Assembly (NCBI GenBank): GCA_036784855.1
Contig: JAZDSV010000020.1
Span: 62,001-126,000 of the forward strand
Length of the DNA stretch: 64,000 bases
DNA from: Aphelidium insulamus
Lineage: Eukaryota; Aphelidiomycota; Aphelidea; Aphelidiaceae
Direction: 5' to 3'
In this document: in pieces, positions 1 to 12,442 of the stretch
Position numbering within the stretch: the stretch's first letter is position 1
Layout: each line of letters opens with the position of its first letter
Made by a program: the position numbers and the translations under genes
The notes under the pieces: model-generated
The model's database searches: none
What the model was told of the DNA's origin: nothing
What the model saw: only the letters and a program-made list of their open reading frames with translations

Positions 1-1465
1 AAAGACGATTTTACGACAAGCCTGGCACACGCGCAACGTGGGCACCGAGGCCGGCAACGAGTCCAGAGGCGGAGTTCCGGGCGGTGATGGCCGCTCGGAA
101 GTCATTGCCAACATTTTGAGACTGGCTGATGAGGTCTGTCGGCGATGCGCTGATGTAAATATGTCAACATAGTAAAATATCAGGTGTTGACACACCTATG
201 GCGGTATTGCCGTCTGGCGTCTGTGCGTCCAAATTAAGCGGCACAATGCTGGAACATTTATCTGCTCCGCACACCACCTTGCCACAGAGCCGGCAGTGAT
301 GTCGGCGCAGCGTGGCAGCCCATCCAAACGGCCGCAAACAGTGCGGGCAGTGAGTCACGGCGGCATCACTTTGCCAGCCAACGATCGCTTGCTCCATTTC
401 CCGCACCGATTGACGCCTGGATGAAGTTGCGGTCAGAGAAGTGGCAGCAGACGAGAGTGTCGCTGATGTGGCAGTTGATGGCGATCGCCGCCTAGCCGGG
501 GCCGGAGACCCACGCAGCTGTCCGCCCGGTGTTCCTATAACATCAAAGTAAGTGTTACAATATGTGGGCACTTGTCCAACATTTGCATTCCACTATTATA
601 TAGTATCAAACTTACGGGCGGCAATGTGCGCCTGAGTGAGCAGAGCCAAACGCTTCTGCAAGAGCGTGGCATCGAGTGCTATGCGGTCAAGTACGACGCG
701 CCGCCGCCGACTAAAGTGCGCCATGTGCGAGCGTGTGGCGCCATGGGTGTCGAGGTACCCAGGCTGGCCGGTGAAACAGCGGCGACACACTCGTAGCCAC
801 AGCCATGACGCCGCAGAAGTAGAAGCGTTGTCCGGCAACGACGGTACAGGCTGGCCGGGTATGTGCGATGCGGGTAAGCGGCGTGGATATTCGCAGTGCT
901 GTGCGCACAACCATCGACCGCACTGTCGACACTGCGCCGTGCCGCCGGCCCCTGCCTTGAACTGTCGCCGGCAATCAGACTGCGAGCACAGCACCGTGGC
1001 AGGAGTGGAAGAGGCGGTGGAAGAGGTGGCGACCGTGCTGGACACGCCAGCCACATCCAGGGACCGGTCGTCGGTGCGCGTGTTGAACAGCTGGCTGATG
1101 CCCTGGCGCAACAGGTCCAGCGACCTGCCAATATCAATGTCCGAGCTGTGGTCGTCGTCGTCGTCGTCAGCTGCGGCGGTAGAGTCTGGAGAGACCAGTT
1201 GGTGACGCTGCTCCTGGAACCAGCCCAGCACCGACTCTTTCCACGGCGGCGACGACGAGTGCTGGCGGTGGTGCAGTGGTTGACGGCGTGGCGGCACTGC
1301 CGGCAGAGGCTTGCTCCCCGCGCCGCTGTCACCGCTGTCACTACCACCACCAAGCGCATGAATAGTGTCCAGGTGGTGGTTCAGCTGTGCCAGGGTGAAT
1401 GTGCCGCCAGCATCGCCGCAGATGGGACAGGCAACATTATTGTCGGCGGCGGCATTGGCGGCCAT
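1..1465 (-). CDS. VAC1: Vac1/Pep7 (Rabenosyn-5)-like FYVE protein, 3' end outside window
   Basis: Probable endosomal tether/Rab effector that binds PI3P. The model has exons 1465-616, 534-196 and 149 to beyond the left edge, with introns of 81 and 46 nt (donors GTAAG and GTGTG, CAG/TAG acceptors) that keep frame. The N terminus has a C2H2-like finger (CPICGD, then H-x3-H), as in Vac1/Rabenosyn. A first, degenerate zinc module follows (CSQSDCRRQF...CRQCGRWLC). The second module is a canonical FYVE domain: W near its start, CPHC, the PI3P-binding RHHCRLCG box, and after intron 2 the closing pair RVCQACRKIV. The two-module order is known from Vac1/Pep7. A (GT)n tract lies just upstream of the ATG. 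The Rab-binding C terminus is not in the window. Confidence 0.82.
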
Positions 1466-1468
1466 GTG

Positions 1469-1505
<37 letters not shown>
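1469..1505. repeat. (GT)n microsatellite upstream of the FYVE gene
   Basis: About 18 GT units directly upstream of the Vac1-like start codon, so in its 5' untranslated or promoter region. Confidence 0.9.
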
Positions 1506-1508
<3 letters not shown>

Positions 1509-1801
1509 CACTGACACTACATACGCTGACACTACACATTTACATTGGCCGCGTGCTCATTCTCGTCGGTCACAAAATTCTCACTTGCTGCTGCTGTCTG
1601 CGATACGCTGCTACTACACAGCAGGTTTTCTGTGAAGTCAGGTTATGGACAATACTTTGTGAAGACGTGTGGATGCATTGCCCAGAACGGGGCAAAAGTA
1701 AAGATGTGTTCAGCTGTACGTATAATAAGTATTCAGTCAGTCACCAAGCTGTATGCCTGCGAAACATCTATTGTATCGTGCGCAATTCTGCGAGTTACGT
1801 A

Positions 1802-2122
1802 TCACTTTCTGCACATATAACCACCTGTAGCCTTGTTCACCGTGCAGTGAAGAGGACATGTGCTGCAGCCAGGAAAATATTCACCGTGTGTGCAACGTCC
1901 ATAGCGCGGCCCGCTGCTCACGATATTGATGTTCGTGTCGCAAAATAAGTTGCCGTGGCACTGACTGTCTCGAAAACAGTTTCCTTGCTCAAACACCTTT
2001 GCCCCACAAACACCTTTGACAGTGCAGACCAAAGGCTTACAAATCGTATCGGTCTTGCATTTCTTTGGAGCGCCGGGCAACGCTAGAGCGCAAATGATGG
2101 CAACGATCAGCAGCATGCGCAT
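1802..2122 (-). CDS. Small secreted 12-cysteine protein
   Basis: A 106-residue intronless ORF. It begins with a short hydrophobic signal peptide (MRMLLIVAIICALALPGA), then a mature chain of about 88 residues with twelve cysteines. Spacing includes C-x5-C-x4-C-x5-C and a closing C-x2-C-x3-C group. Six disulfides are possible, which resembles knottin- or colipase-like folds, but no family is recognised. It faces the next secreted-protein gene across only 95 bp, so the two probably share a promoter region. Extracellular export is inferred from the signal peptide. Target and role are unknown. Confidence 0.72.
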   Translation of the reverse strand: MRMLLIVAIICALALPGAPKKCKTDTICKPLVCTVKGVCGAKVFEQGNCFRDSQCHGNLFCDTNINIVSSGPRYGRCTHGEYFPGCSTCPLHCTVNKATGGYMCRK

Positions 2123-2217
2123 TTGTACTTTGAAAATGAATCCGCGTTACACATGCCTCGATGCTCTGATTCGTCGCCCCTCTGCAGAGCAACATTTTAT
2201 TTTTCCAAATTTTTCAC
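2123..2217. promoter_or_regulatory. Short divergent promoter between two secreted-protein genes
   Basis: The whole 95-bp spacer separates two outward-facing ORFs that both start with signal peptides. Promoter function is inferred from the layout. An AT-rich stretch (TTTTATTTTTCC) is the only notable motif. Confidence 0.4.
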
Positions 2218-2859
2218 ATGAATGCTGCTTTGCTTGTCGCGGTCGCTCTGCTTGCCGCACACAGTCACGCAGTCCCACTAACGTCCACTGATATGGGCAG
2301 TGGAGTACTCGATGAAGGAGACTCTGACATGGACATATCTGTTCTATCCATCGGGGATGATGATGATGATGATGAAGTTGACGGCATACACGATGAGCTA
2401 GATCTGGAGCCTGTAGACTCCATGGCACAACAGTATCTAGATGCTTGTGCGCGTGGTGATATGGAATCAGTGGGCCGGCTGTCTGCCTTGGACACAACAC
2501 TGCCGACGCGTATTGGCAGCGATGCACTGCTGGCAGCGGCCAGGTCAGCGGAACCATCTAGCATACAAGTGCTGCATTACCTGGTGGCAAACGTTGACTT
2601 TAGCACTGATGTTCTTTTCGGAGCAAGTCTAGTTTGTTCTTCTACGGTTGCGTTGGAAAAGATCCAGATATTGCGCAATGCAAACTCGCGTGGAGCTGAC
2701 GTGCCATTCAACGGGGACGGCATGGCGTCAGGGGAAGATACCTTGTGGCCGATGGCCGAGGAGGCGCCCAGAGCGGCGTTAATGAATCCTTTGTGGAACA
2801 CTGTTCGCCAAGCAAAAATACTGTACGAGCCCCGCAAGCCATATAAACGCACGCAATAA
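2218..2859 (+). CDS. Secreted acidic ankyrin-like protein
   Basis: A 213-residue ORF without introns. The N terminus is a clear signal peptide (MNAALLVAVALLAAHSHA). An acidic linker follows with a run of six aspartates from a (GAT)n tract. The C-terminal part has helix-pair segments (YLDACARGDMESVGRL; ALLAAARS...IQVLHYLV) resembling degenerate ankyrin repeats. The tail is basic. An AATAAA-like sequence overlaps the stop codon. Its neighbours are also predicted secreted proteins. The ankyrin assignment is by pattern only. Confidence 0.65.
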   Translation: MNAALLVAVALLAAHSHAVPLTSTDMGSGVLDEGDSDMDISVLSIGDDDDDDEVDGIHDELDLEPVDSMAQQYLDACARGDMESVGRLSALDTTLPTRIGSDALLAAARSAEPSSIQVLHYLVANVDFSTDVLFGASLVCSSTVALEKIQILRNANSRGADVPFNGDGMASGEDTLWPMAEEAPRAALMNPLWNTVRQAKILYEPRKPYKRTQ

Positions 2860-2959
2860 AGAACTTGTATTGTTAAATACAATGTGTATTGCACCCTCTA
2901 AACGTTATGTAACGTCACGCAAGCTGCGGGAAGAAACGACATGGACAGAACGGGCCACA

Positions 2960-4543
2960 TCAGATAATTTGACCAGCAGGTGCGTCCAAGCTATTCAACC
3001 ATTCTGCACAGTTGCCACCTCGCCGCGCCTTCATCAGCAGTGTCTGTCTGTCACATGGACAGCCATTAAAAATCGCCCACCGGAGTACGTTCAAGTGATC
3101 ATTGATGGTCGCTGAGGATGCCGTCTCCTCATTCCACTCGCATCCTTGCTGCCGTGCCCATTGCAGCACTTCCAGGTGACCGTTCAGCGCGGCACCGGCA
3201 CACGTGTCTTTATCCCACGGGCAGCCTCCGTGTTGCCGTGCCCACTCAATGATGTTCCGATGACCCGCTCGGGCAGCCTTGGCACACGTTTGTTCATCAC
3301 GGGGACAGCCGCGGTGACACAGCCACTGCAGAGCCTCCAATTGGCCGGCTTCGGCGGCTTCGGAACACGCTCTGGCATCCCACGGACACCCATGCTGCTG
3401 TGCATACACCAGAATGTCAATCCTGCCGCTCTTGGCCGCCTTGGCGAATGTTGTCGTGTCCCACGGGCACCCATTCTCGTGGGCCCACGCCAGCATATCC
3501 AGATCGCCACGCTCGGCCGCGCGCCAACACACGGTCGAGTCCCACGGGCAACCGTTCCCGCGTGCGTACTGCAGCACCGACAGTGCGCTGGCCGCAGTGC
3601 ACCTGGCCGCTTCCGTGCACGTTGTCTCGCTCCACGGGCACTCATTTGCGTGCGCGTATTCGAGTATGCGCAGGTGGCCCTGGAGCGCCGCCACCCTGCA
3701 CACCTCGACACACCACGGACTCGGCTGTGGATGTTCGCGTGCATACTGTAGCATAGCCAGCCGATCGTGTCTCGCGGCCTCCACGCAAAAATCGTCATCG
3801 TCCCACCCAACGAGGGGCTCTAGCGAGCGCATGACCCTTAGAGTGTCCAGGTGGCCACCCGCCACGGTATCCACGCACTGCAGCATGTTCCAGCCCGGCT
3901 TGCCGTGCAGCCACTTGACCATCTCGGTGTACCCGTTGGTCGCCGCCTTGCTAGCAACCAGTTCCCAGTCTTTGTCGCTCAGTTCGTAGTGCGACTGGAG
4001 GTACTGCAGCGATGCCAATGCCTGCTTGTTAACGCATGGCTTGACCAGTCGGTGCACGTCGACACCCTCATCCAGGCAAAATTTGAGTGCGTCCAAGCGG
4101 CCGACGAACAGTGCCAGTTTGGTTACTGTGGTTATGACGCGGTTGCCTGGCACAACGTCCGCCCAAATGTGGTAGGTCTCGCGCATTTTCTTGCACACAC
4201 GCGTCAGCGAGGCGGCCTGCTCACCAGCACAGTCAAGGATGTTGAATATGGCGTGGTTCATGCGCTGCGAAATGTGCTCTGGCTTGTCGACGCGGTCGCC
4301 AGAACCCTTGGCAGCCTGCGGCTCCTCTCTGGGCATGAGGTTAAACATGCTGCTGCCTTGTCTCTCCAGCGGCATATCTGGCCCCGGTGGACTCGGAGAC
4401 AAATCACCATCGTCTTGTTTGTCTTGTTCGTCATGGTCGGTTGGCAATGAGGTGTGTTTGACGCGGTCAGTTGGCGGTACGGTCGGTGCACACAACACAT
4501 GCGGCGACAGGATCGTCAACGCGATCAGCCAGCGTGAGCGCAT
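2960..4543 (-). CDS. Secreted ankyrin-repeat protein with GCPWD-type repeats
   Basis: A 527-residue single-exon protein with a signal peptide ending near VLCAPTVPP. An acidic, Pro-rich linker follows, then a helical region ([18 protein letters not shown]) in the place where intracellular relatives often carry an F-box-like segment. About ten repeats of 33-34 residues run to the C terminus. Each has a core like L-x-WA-x-x-x-GCPWD-x-x-T-C-x-x-AA-x-x-GHL. This ankyrin subtype is best known from giant viruses, oomycetes, brown algae and some basal fungi. A signal peptide on such a protein is unusual and suggests an exported or endomembrane interaction scaffold. The target is unknown. Confidence 0.8.
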   Translation of the reverse strand: MRSRWLIALTILSPHVLCAPTVPPTDRVKHTSLPTDHDEQDKQDDGDLSPSPPGPDMPLERQGSSMFNLMPREEPQAAKGSGDRVDKPEHISQRMNHAIFNILDCAGEQAASLTRVCKKMRETYHIWADVVPGNRVITTVTKLALFVGRLDALKFCLDEGVDVHRLVKPCVNKQALASLQYLQSHYELSDKDWELVASKAATNGYTEMVKWLHGKPGWNMLQCVDTVAGGHLDTLRVMRSLEPLVGWDDDDFCVEAARHDRLAMLQYAREHPQPSPWCVEVCRVAALQGHLRILEYAHANECPWSETTCTEAARCTAASALSVLQYARGNGCPWDSTVCWRAAERGDLDMLAWAHENGCPWDTTTFAKAAKSGRIDILVYAQQHGCPWDARACSEAAEAGQLEALQWLCHRGCPRDEQTCAKAARAGHRNIIEWARQHGGCPWDKDTCAGAALNGHLEVLQWARQQGCEWNEETASSATINDHLNVLRWAIFNGCPCDRQTLLMKARRGGNCAEWLNSLDAPAGQII

Positions 4544-4619
4544 TTTTCGTCTCTAGAATGATTTGGCGCGCTCTTGCGGCACGGGGCGGCAATTCAGTGC
4601 GAGTGATTGGGTGCATTGC

Positions 4620-5225
4620 GGGCCCCGTGTAGACAGATAGACAGACAGACACCACCACTGACACATATACACAGATAGATTGATAGACACCAGTACTGAC
4701 AGATAGACAGACAGACACCACCACTGACACATATACACAGATATATAGACAGACATCAGTACTGCCACAGACAGACAGACAGACACCACCACTGACACAT
4801 ATACACAGATAGATAGACAGACATCAGTACTGCCACAGACAGACAGACAGACACCACCACTGACACATATATACAGATAGATAGACAGACATCAGTACTG
4901 CCACAGACAGACAGACAGACACCACCACTGACACATATATACAGATAGATAGACAGACATCAGTACTGCCACAGACAGACAGACAGACACCACCACTGAC
5001 ACATATACACAGATAGATAGACAGACATCAGTACTGCCACAGACAGACAGACAGACACCACCACTGACACATATACACAGATAGATAGACAGACATCAGT
5101 ACTGCCACAGACAGACAGACAGACACCACCACTGACACATATATACAGATAGATAGACACGAGTACTGACACAGCTAGATAGACAGACAGACAGATACAC
5201 AGATAGACAGACAGAGAGAGAGATC
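4620..5225. repeat. 68-bp minisatellite array built on CAGA/GATA units
   Basis: Near-identical 68-bp units recur: the marker ACTGCCACAG starts at 4761, 4829, 4897 and 4965, and the array continues to about 5150. Degraded units lie at both ends. Each unit is itself made of CAGA and GATA tetranucleotides plus a conserved CACCACCACTGACACATAT segment. About eight to nine copies are present. The array lies between the GCPWD ankyrin gene and the next gene. Apparent ORFs through it are low-complexity artefacts. Confidence 0.93.
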
Positions 5226-5444
5226 GAAACAACTATAAACACCTTTTACACATACCAATGCCAGAGGTCCGACGCCAAACGCTCATCACCTGCTTGGAGG
5301 TGCTGCCGGCCTCGCAGTACGCGTACATGGCCTGTCCGTGGTGCTGGAAAAAGTGGGCACCACTCATTATACCGCTGCCTGGCGATACAGCCAGTGGTCC
5401 TGGTGCCGCCCCCTCGACCACGCAGACCCTGTGCCGCTGGTGCC

Positions 5445-6283
5445 ATGAACCGGTGCGACCGCCACGCAGCCACCTGCCGCATACTGGCAGCAATACTGCT
5501 GGTAGCGGTAGTCAGTGTAGACGCGTTGCCGCGCGTAGCATTGTGCGGCTGCTCGTCAGTGCTAGCGGTGGGCGGGGTGGCGGTTGCGGTTACTTGCCCG
5601 CTGGACTCCATCACTGTTGGTAGCTGTTGTACGTGTACTCTACACCCTTACATACCATGGCAGTGACCGTGTTTGGCGACGGACGCGAGTATATGGCCGC
5701 TGGAAGCTCCGCGGAGTCTCATCGGCGAGTGGCAATGCTAAAATGGTCGGGACGACACTTCATTCTCTCAAGGAGGCCAGCTGTGAGTCGCGCACCGGCG
5801 GCATCTGCAACAAGTCGTGACAAGCGTCGTGACTGCGGGGGCTCCTTGTTTGAAGCGGTGGATGTCACTACTGAGTACTGTATCGACGAGCGGCACATGG
5901 TCCCGATAGTGTTTCCCACAACTGACACAGAGACGACATCCACAGCTGTACCGGCGCCGCCACCCGGACCGCTGTGGGAGGAGCTGCTGTGTGCGTGCTT
6001 CAGTAATAACAAAGAGGACACGCCTCAGGTCACCACTGAACCTGCGAAGCCGAGGGAGCAGCTGCGTCTGACCTACCTGGACACCGGGCCACTGACTATT
6101 CAAGAGTGGTGTCGCCTGCTAGAGGATGACGAGGAGCAAGAGATTGCACATGGATCTACCGGCAACAAGCCGCCAAGGGAGCCATCACCGCCACCGCCCT
6201 CTCAGCTGCTGGCCGAAATGGAGTCTGACAGTCGCATGATTTCCCTGCTGGCCGATCTGTGTCTCACGCAGCAATCGGAATAG
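5445..6283 (+). CDS. Hypothetical protein, possible signal peptide, one short intron
   Basis: The proposed model joins 5445-5619 and 5664-6283 across a 44-nt intron (GTAGCT...GGCAG), giving 264 residues in frame. The first exon carries a hydrophobic segment (ILAAILLVAVVSVDA) that could be a signal peptide. The second exon is acidic and Pro-rich (LLEDDEEQE; PPREPSPPPPS) and ends in an amphipathic tail. No family is recognised. A shorter protein starting at the ATG at 5657 is an alternative, and an opposite-strand reading at 5258-5620 cannot be fully excluded. The downstream exon is the better supported part. Confidence 0.45.
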
Positions 6284-6342
6284 TCAGTGTTTATGAGTGT
6301 TGTACGTTGCATGTATTCATTTAGCATCGCCATCCCAGCACG

Positions 6343-8332
<1,990 letters not shown>

Positions 8333-8571
8333 CGGTGTGCGCGCGTGTGCGTCGGTGGGGTATGCAAATGCGTGCAGGAGCGCGAACGTGTTGGCGGCGA
8401 TCTGCAGGAAAGCACGGTATTCAGAGTGGGCGGAGAGGCGCGATGGTGGCACACGGACACGCGGCGGAGGAATAGGAGGCCAGCGCGCGCAGAAGACGAA
8501 GACCGCAAGGCGCAACGCAGCAAGCAACAACAACAGCAAGGAGAAAACGGCGCGCTGTCCAATCAAGTTGA

Positions 8572-8796
8572 AAGACGCTGCTTGAAATTTAACTGAATTT
8601 TACAGCCAACATACGAAGAGTATTGACAGCATCATGCGCTCCGTACACTCATTCAACGGGGCATAACACGCTTATAATTAGCAGAACTTGCTTGCAAGAC
8701 GCTGCTTGAACATTCAACAGACAACATACGAAGAGTATTGACAGCATCAGGCGCTCCGTACACTCATTCAACTGGGCATAACACGCTTATAATTAC
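8572..8796. repeat. Two diverged direct copies of a ~105-bp noncoding unit
   Basis: Units begin near 8572 and 8696. Both open with AAGACGCTGCTTGAA and contain CAACATACGAAGAGTATTG. Both close with GGGCATAACACGCTTATAATTA. They differ by a few substitutions and a short insertion in the first copy. The closing motif partly recurs near 13550 (ACACGCTTATAAT). No ORF is shared. Function is unknown. Confidence 0.85.
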
Positions 8797-9247
8797 GTAC
8801 AATAATACAAAGAGAGACTTCTTATTTGGTGGCAATGTATGGGCCTATGAATGAACAATGCGTGCCCCTCCCATGGATTGTGTTTTGGAGAGTGAGTCTC
8901 GTACCTGATGTTGATGTCACGTTGGCCGCTGATGAGGGAGGTGACCAACAGTAGATATGGATGGGATGCGAGCTATCAAACACAGTCGAATGGCCATTGT
9001 GACAAGCAATGAACTCGCCAGAGAACTAAAAAGTACGCCAAATATATGCACCAGTGCCCGTAAAGGGCGGACGGTGAATATATGGCAAAACGGGCAAATA
9101 CATCACAGTGCTGTTTGAGCCTTTGCGTTCATACTGCACACAATTGTGACACAATTGTGATACCTCTATAGCAACTTTCAATATGCAAGCAGGCAGTGCA
9201 ATATTGGGTATATGTATTGAACAACGATGAACTAGGGGGCCGCGGTC
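8797..9247. other. Intergenic stretch with no recognised feature
   Basis: About 450 bp downstream of the Gly/Ala-rich secreted protein gene. It holds no credible ORF. ACACAATTGTGACACAATTGTGA near 9130 contains two copies of ACACAATTGTG. It probably holds the 3' region of the minus-strand gene to its right. Confidence 0.5.
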
Positions 9248-9946
9248 CTACATGGACGGTGCTCCGGCAGCAGGTGCACCATCAACGGGAGGCGGTGCTG
9301 GTCCGCCAGCAGAACCATCAACAGTAGGTTGCGCTGGATCAACAGGAGGCTGGGCAGGATCAGCGCCACCGATGGGCATGTTAGGATCTTGTACGCCACC
9401 TACACCTCCGTCTGCAGCAGCTGCACCAGCGCCACCTGCATCTGCACCAAGGGCACCAGCGCCATCAGCGCCTGTACCACCTGCACCAACGCCCCCCGCG
9501 CCACCTGCACCTCCACTAGCACTAGGTGCGGGCGGGATAGTAGTCGCGGCAGAAGCTGCGGCCATTCCATCACCACCACCACCCATCTGTTGCTGCTTCA
9601 TGGCCGCCTGCTTGCGCGCTTTTGCCCTCTGTCGCTGGCGACGGCGCCGAGCGGCTTTTCCGCCCCGCTTTCTGCGCTTATTTCTGCGCTTACGGTTTTT
9701 CTTCTGCTTACGGCCGGGACCGCCTCCTGGTGGCGCAGGTGGTCCTGCCATCGCATCTGATCCCGGGGCTGCTGCCTGCATGGCACCGGGAGGGCCGCCG
9801 GCTCCAGCGTCGGGAGGTATGGCACCAGGATCACCGCCAGCTCCGGTATCGATGGGAACTTCAGCTCCCGCCTGCGCGTCAACACCAACATTGACGGCCA
9901 CGCCGGCAAACAGTCCAACCAACTGGCAAACTGTGCTAAACTTCAT
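9248..9946 (-). CDS. Secreted Gly/Ala/Pro-rich protein with a central Arg/Lys cluster
   Basis: A 232-residue single-exon ORF starting at MKFSTVCQLVGLFAGVAVNV, a signal peptide. The mature chain has two low-complexity arms rich in Gly, Ala, Pro and Asp. They flank a strongly basic core of about 50 residues (RKQKKNRKRRNKRRKRGG; RRRRQRQRAKARKQ). No cysteines occur after the signal region and no family is recognised. The basic core has several possible dibasic processing sites. An extracellular, polyanion-binding or matrix-like role is only a guess. An in-frame upstream ATG at 10051 would bury the signal peptide, so the internal start is preferred. Confidence 0.7.
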   Translation of the reverse strand: MKFSTVCQLVGLFAGVAVNVGVDAQAGAEVPIDTGAGGDPGAIPPDAGAGGPPGAMQAAAPGSDAMAGPPAPPGGGPGRKQKKNRKRRNKRRKRGGKAARRRRQRQRAKARKQAAMKQQQMGGGGDGMAAASAATTIPPAPSASGGAGGAGGVGAGGTGADGAGALGADAGGAGAAAADGGVGGVQDPNMPIGGADPAQPPVDPAQPTVDGSAGGPAPPPVDGAPAAGAPSM

Positions 9947-10396
9947 ATTGGTATTGAGATATGGAGATGGATATGAAGATTGATAAAGAGATAGAGAGGA
10001 GAGCGTGAGAGAGAGAGAGAGAAGAAAGTGAATGTTACATTGTAGGCACAAGTGGCCGCTATTTATGCGCTGACTGTGCGACGTGCTGGAGATCGCGATC
10101 TGTCGCTCACTGCCAATCAGCTTGCGTGTAATGGGCGCACATTATCCCGGTGTATGGCGCGCTGCTGGCGCGGCTTGTTTCAGTCTGGATGCTGGGCCAC
10201 TACAGAGTTAACATGATATGTATCTGTTGTGTTTGCCTGTTGTCAGTTTTGGCTTGTCCATATGTTATTTACAGTCAACTATTGTAATATGTTACTTAAA
10301 TGCGGCGACCAATCATATGTCGCGAGCCCTTTTCGGATATTTGACCACTTTGCATAAACGCCACACATATGTCCCTAGTTCACATACACAATATAG
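9947..10396. promoter_or_regulatory. Divergent intergenic promoter region with CCAAT motifs
   Basis: Lies between the secreted basic-core protein (left, minus) and the F-box/ankyrin gene (right, plus). It has a GA-rich tract near 9995-10025, TATTTATGCG near 10060, TGCCAATCAG near 10110 and GACCAATCAT near 10308. Promoter function is inferred from position and motifs. Confidence 0.45.
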
Positions 10397-12360
10397 ATGG
10401 AGACGTCGCTGAACAGTTCGGTAGAGAGTACTGGACAAAACAATACTGTACACCATGGCGCTGCTGGTCGGTTGCCGCCAGAACTGTGGGCGCGAATCCT
10501 CACACATCCGTCACTGATCAGCCCGCCGTCATCGTTCACAAGATCCGCACACATTGCCAACAGTGTGGCGCAGATGCTGTCGCCGGCCACAGCATTACAC
10601 AATAGCGGTAACTATGGTCGCAAAAAGTCGTATCTTAACTGCTTGCTGGTCTGTCGGTACTTTTATGCCGTGCTGACCACCCATTACTCGCGGGCAATGT
10701 GGGCTCTGCGATTCAATGATGGGGCGGTTCGGGACACCATGTTCTTCCTGGCCGCCCGTAGATGGGTCGGTGCAGTGCGGCTGCTGTGCTCCAGTGCCCG
10801 TATGCTGACCTTGGTTGGCGCTACGGGAATGGACACACCGCGTCGGCGTCAGAGTGTGCTGGACGACACTCTGATCTATGCCATGTGTAATTTGTGTCGC
10901 GACAGAAGCAGTGGCGGAGCTGGTGGAAGAACCGTTCGAGGCATTAGTCACACGCTAACCAGCGTTTTTAATGTTGGCACACTGCGATTGCAAAAAAGGT
11001 TCCCGCTACGACTGGCCGGAGTACAGAGCGACGACGACTCGGAATCGGCTGCATACCAGTCCATAAGCGATATATACTCGCTGTACCAAGATTTGGAATT
11101 GAATTTAAATGGAATGAAAAAGACAAGTGGACATTTCGATACGATATTCTGCTTCAATGAGACGCAGTCCGATGACCGAGATATAGAGCTACCGCAGCAC
11201 GAGCTTTATGCGCTGGTGGAGGTTCTGCTGCAGAATGGTGCATCCGTCACATCATTAGATGACTTTGCCTTGCGACGCGCAGCACGCAATGGTGCTCATT
11301 CGTCCCTCATTGATTTGCTAATATGGTATGTTGAACCGGTATTTAACGGACTGACCATTATATTCATCGCTACTTACAATTATTAAACAGCTATGGGGCC
11401 AAGGTGGCAAGCAAGGATTACGAGTCGGTGCGCTCTGCAGCACAGCGGGGCCACTTGGATACAGTGGTACAATTATTGCAAATTGTTGAAGCTGGCAACA
11501 ATTCATCGGCGACTGAGATGGCATTGATGACTGCATTGTGCGCGGCATGCAGCAAACAACAGCTGCACATCATTGACTGGCTTTTTCGATCAGAGAGTGT
11601 GGAAGCCGCGACAATCAAATCCACATGGCTTGCGCGCCAGGCACACAGTGATGGATACCAGCAACTGCGACGGCTCTCGCACCGCACAGATCCCCTTATA
11701 TCTGCTGTACAGAATCGTCGGCCAATTATTGTGGCACGGCTGGTGACATTTCTGACTCACAGAACAAAGGCGGGGACGCCTTTCAACTTTAACCTTGCCA
11801 TACGGGAAGCCATCCGAATTGACGACGAGATGTCCATGAGACTGTTTCTAGACAGCGGTGCCAGTGTTGATGATGCCATGCTGGCAGCCGCTGAATATGG
11901 CAATGTGACCCTGTGCCGCATCCTAATCAAGGAGTATGGAGCCCTGACCGGTACAGACAAGGACATCAGGCAGCAGCTGTCACGCACCATTCGCCAATGT
12001 GACGACCCGGAACTCATCGACCTGCTGATAAAGGCTGGCTGTTTTACATGGCAAGAGATCGCGGCGGCACCCAACTTGCCCCCGCTGCTTGCGATGCCAA
12101 ATGATGGTCACTTAGACGATGAGGGCGACTTTGCCGGTGGCTATAACAATAATAATAATAATCGCCCACGACTGCGACCACTTTCTACGACATCTAACGC
12201 AGGCGGAAACAACAACAATGCCGCATTCATGCATCTGATCGCCGTGGATGAAGTGGACACTGTCACGATGCGAGCAATGTTTCGCCGTGTGGCAGAACCT
12301 ACTGCCGGCACACGCCGAAATGCACAACATTATGGAACGCTGCGCCATGCAACTATTTAG
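10397..12360 (+). CDS. F-box protein with ankyrin-like repeats
   Basis: Two exons (10397-11325 and 11391-12360) joined across a 65-nt intron (GTATG...AAACAG) give 632 residues in frame. Residues about 25-40 match an F-box start (LPPELWARILTHPSL), and the segment up to LLVCRYFYAVL completes that fold. The rest is helix-pair repeats such as LVEVLLQNGASV, LRRAARNGAHSSLIDLLI, VRSAAQRGHLDTVVQLL and LDSGASVDDAMLAAAEYGNVTLCRILI, diverged ankyrin repeats. A poly-Asn run sits near the C terminus. There is no signal peptide, so it is probably a cytosolic SCF substrate receptor. The substrate is unknown. Confidence 0.75.
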
Positions 12361-12442
12361 CCCAATAAATTCACTATAGACTCTTATTGAATGATATTGA
12401 GCAAGAATGCAAGCAATCATTTATGGCTAAAGGAGCAATCTT

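Noticed and set aside
596-1359. Several long overlapping ORFs on both strands (Arg/Cys-rich)
   Set aside because: They are shadows of the FYVE gene in other frames; only the minus frame with CPICGD and RHHCRLCG motifs and consistent introns is coherent.
4467-5232. ORFs with repeated [10 protein letters not shown]-type sequence
   Set aside because: They translate the CAGA/GATA minisatellite and have no protein-like features beyond the DNA repeat.
5233-5614. Minus-strand ORFs opposite the first exon of the gene at 5445, with a donor-like GTATGTG
   Set aside because: The downstream partner exon would have to lie within or beyond the minisatellite and none fits; the plus-strand spliced model explains the region better, though not conclusively.
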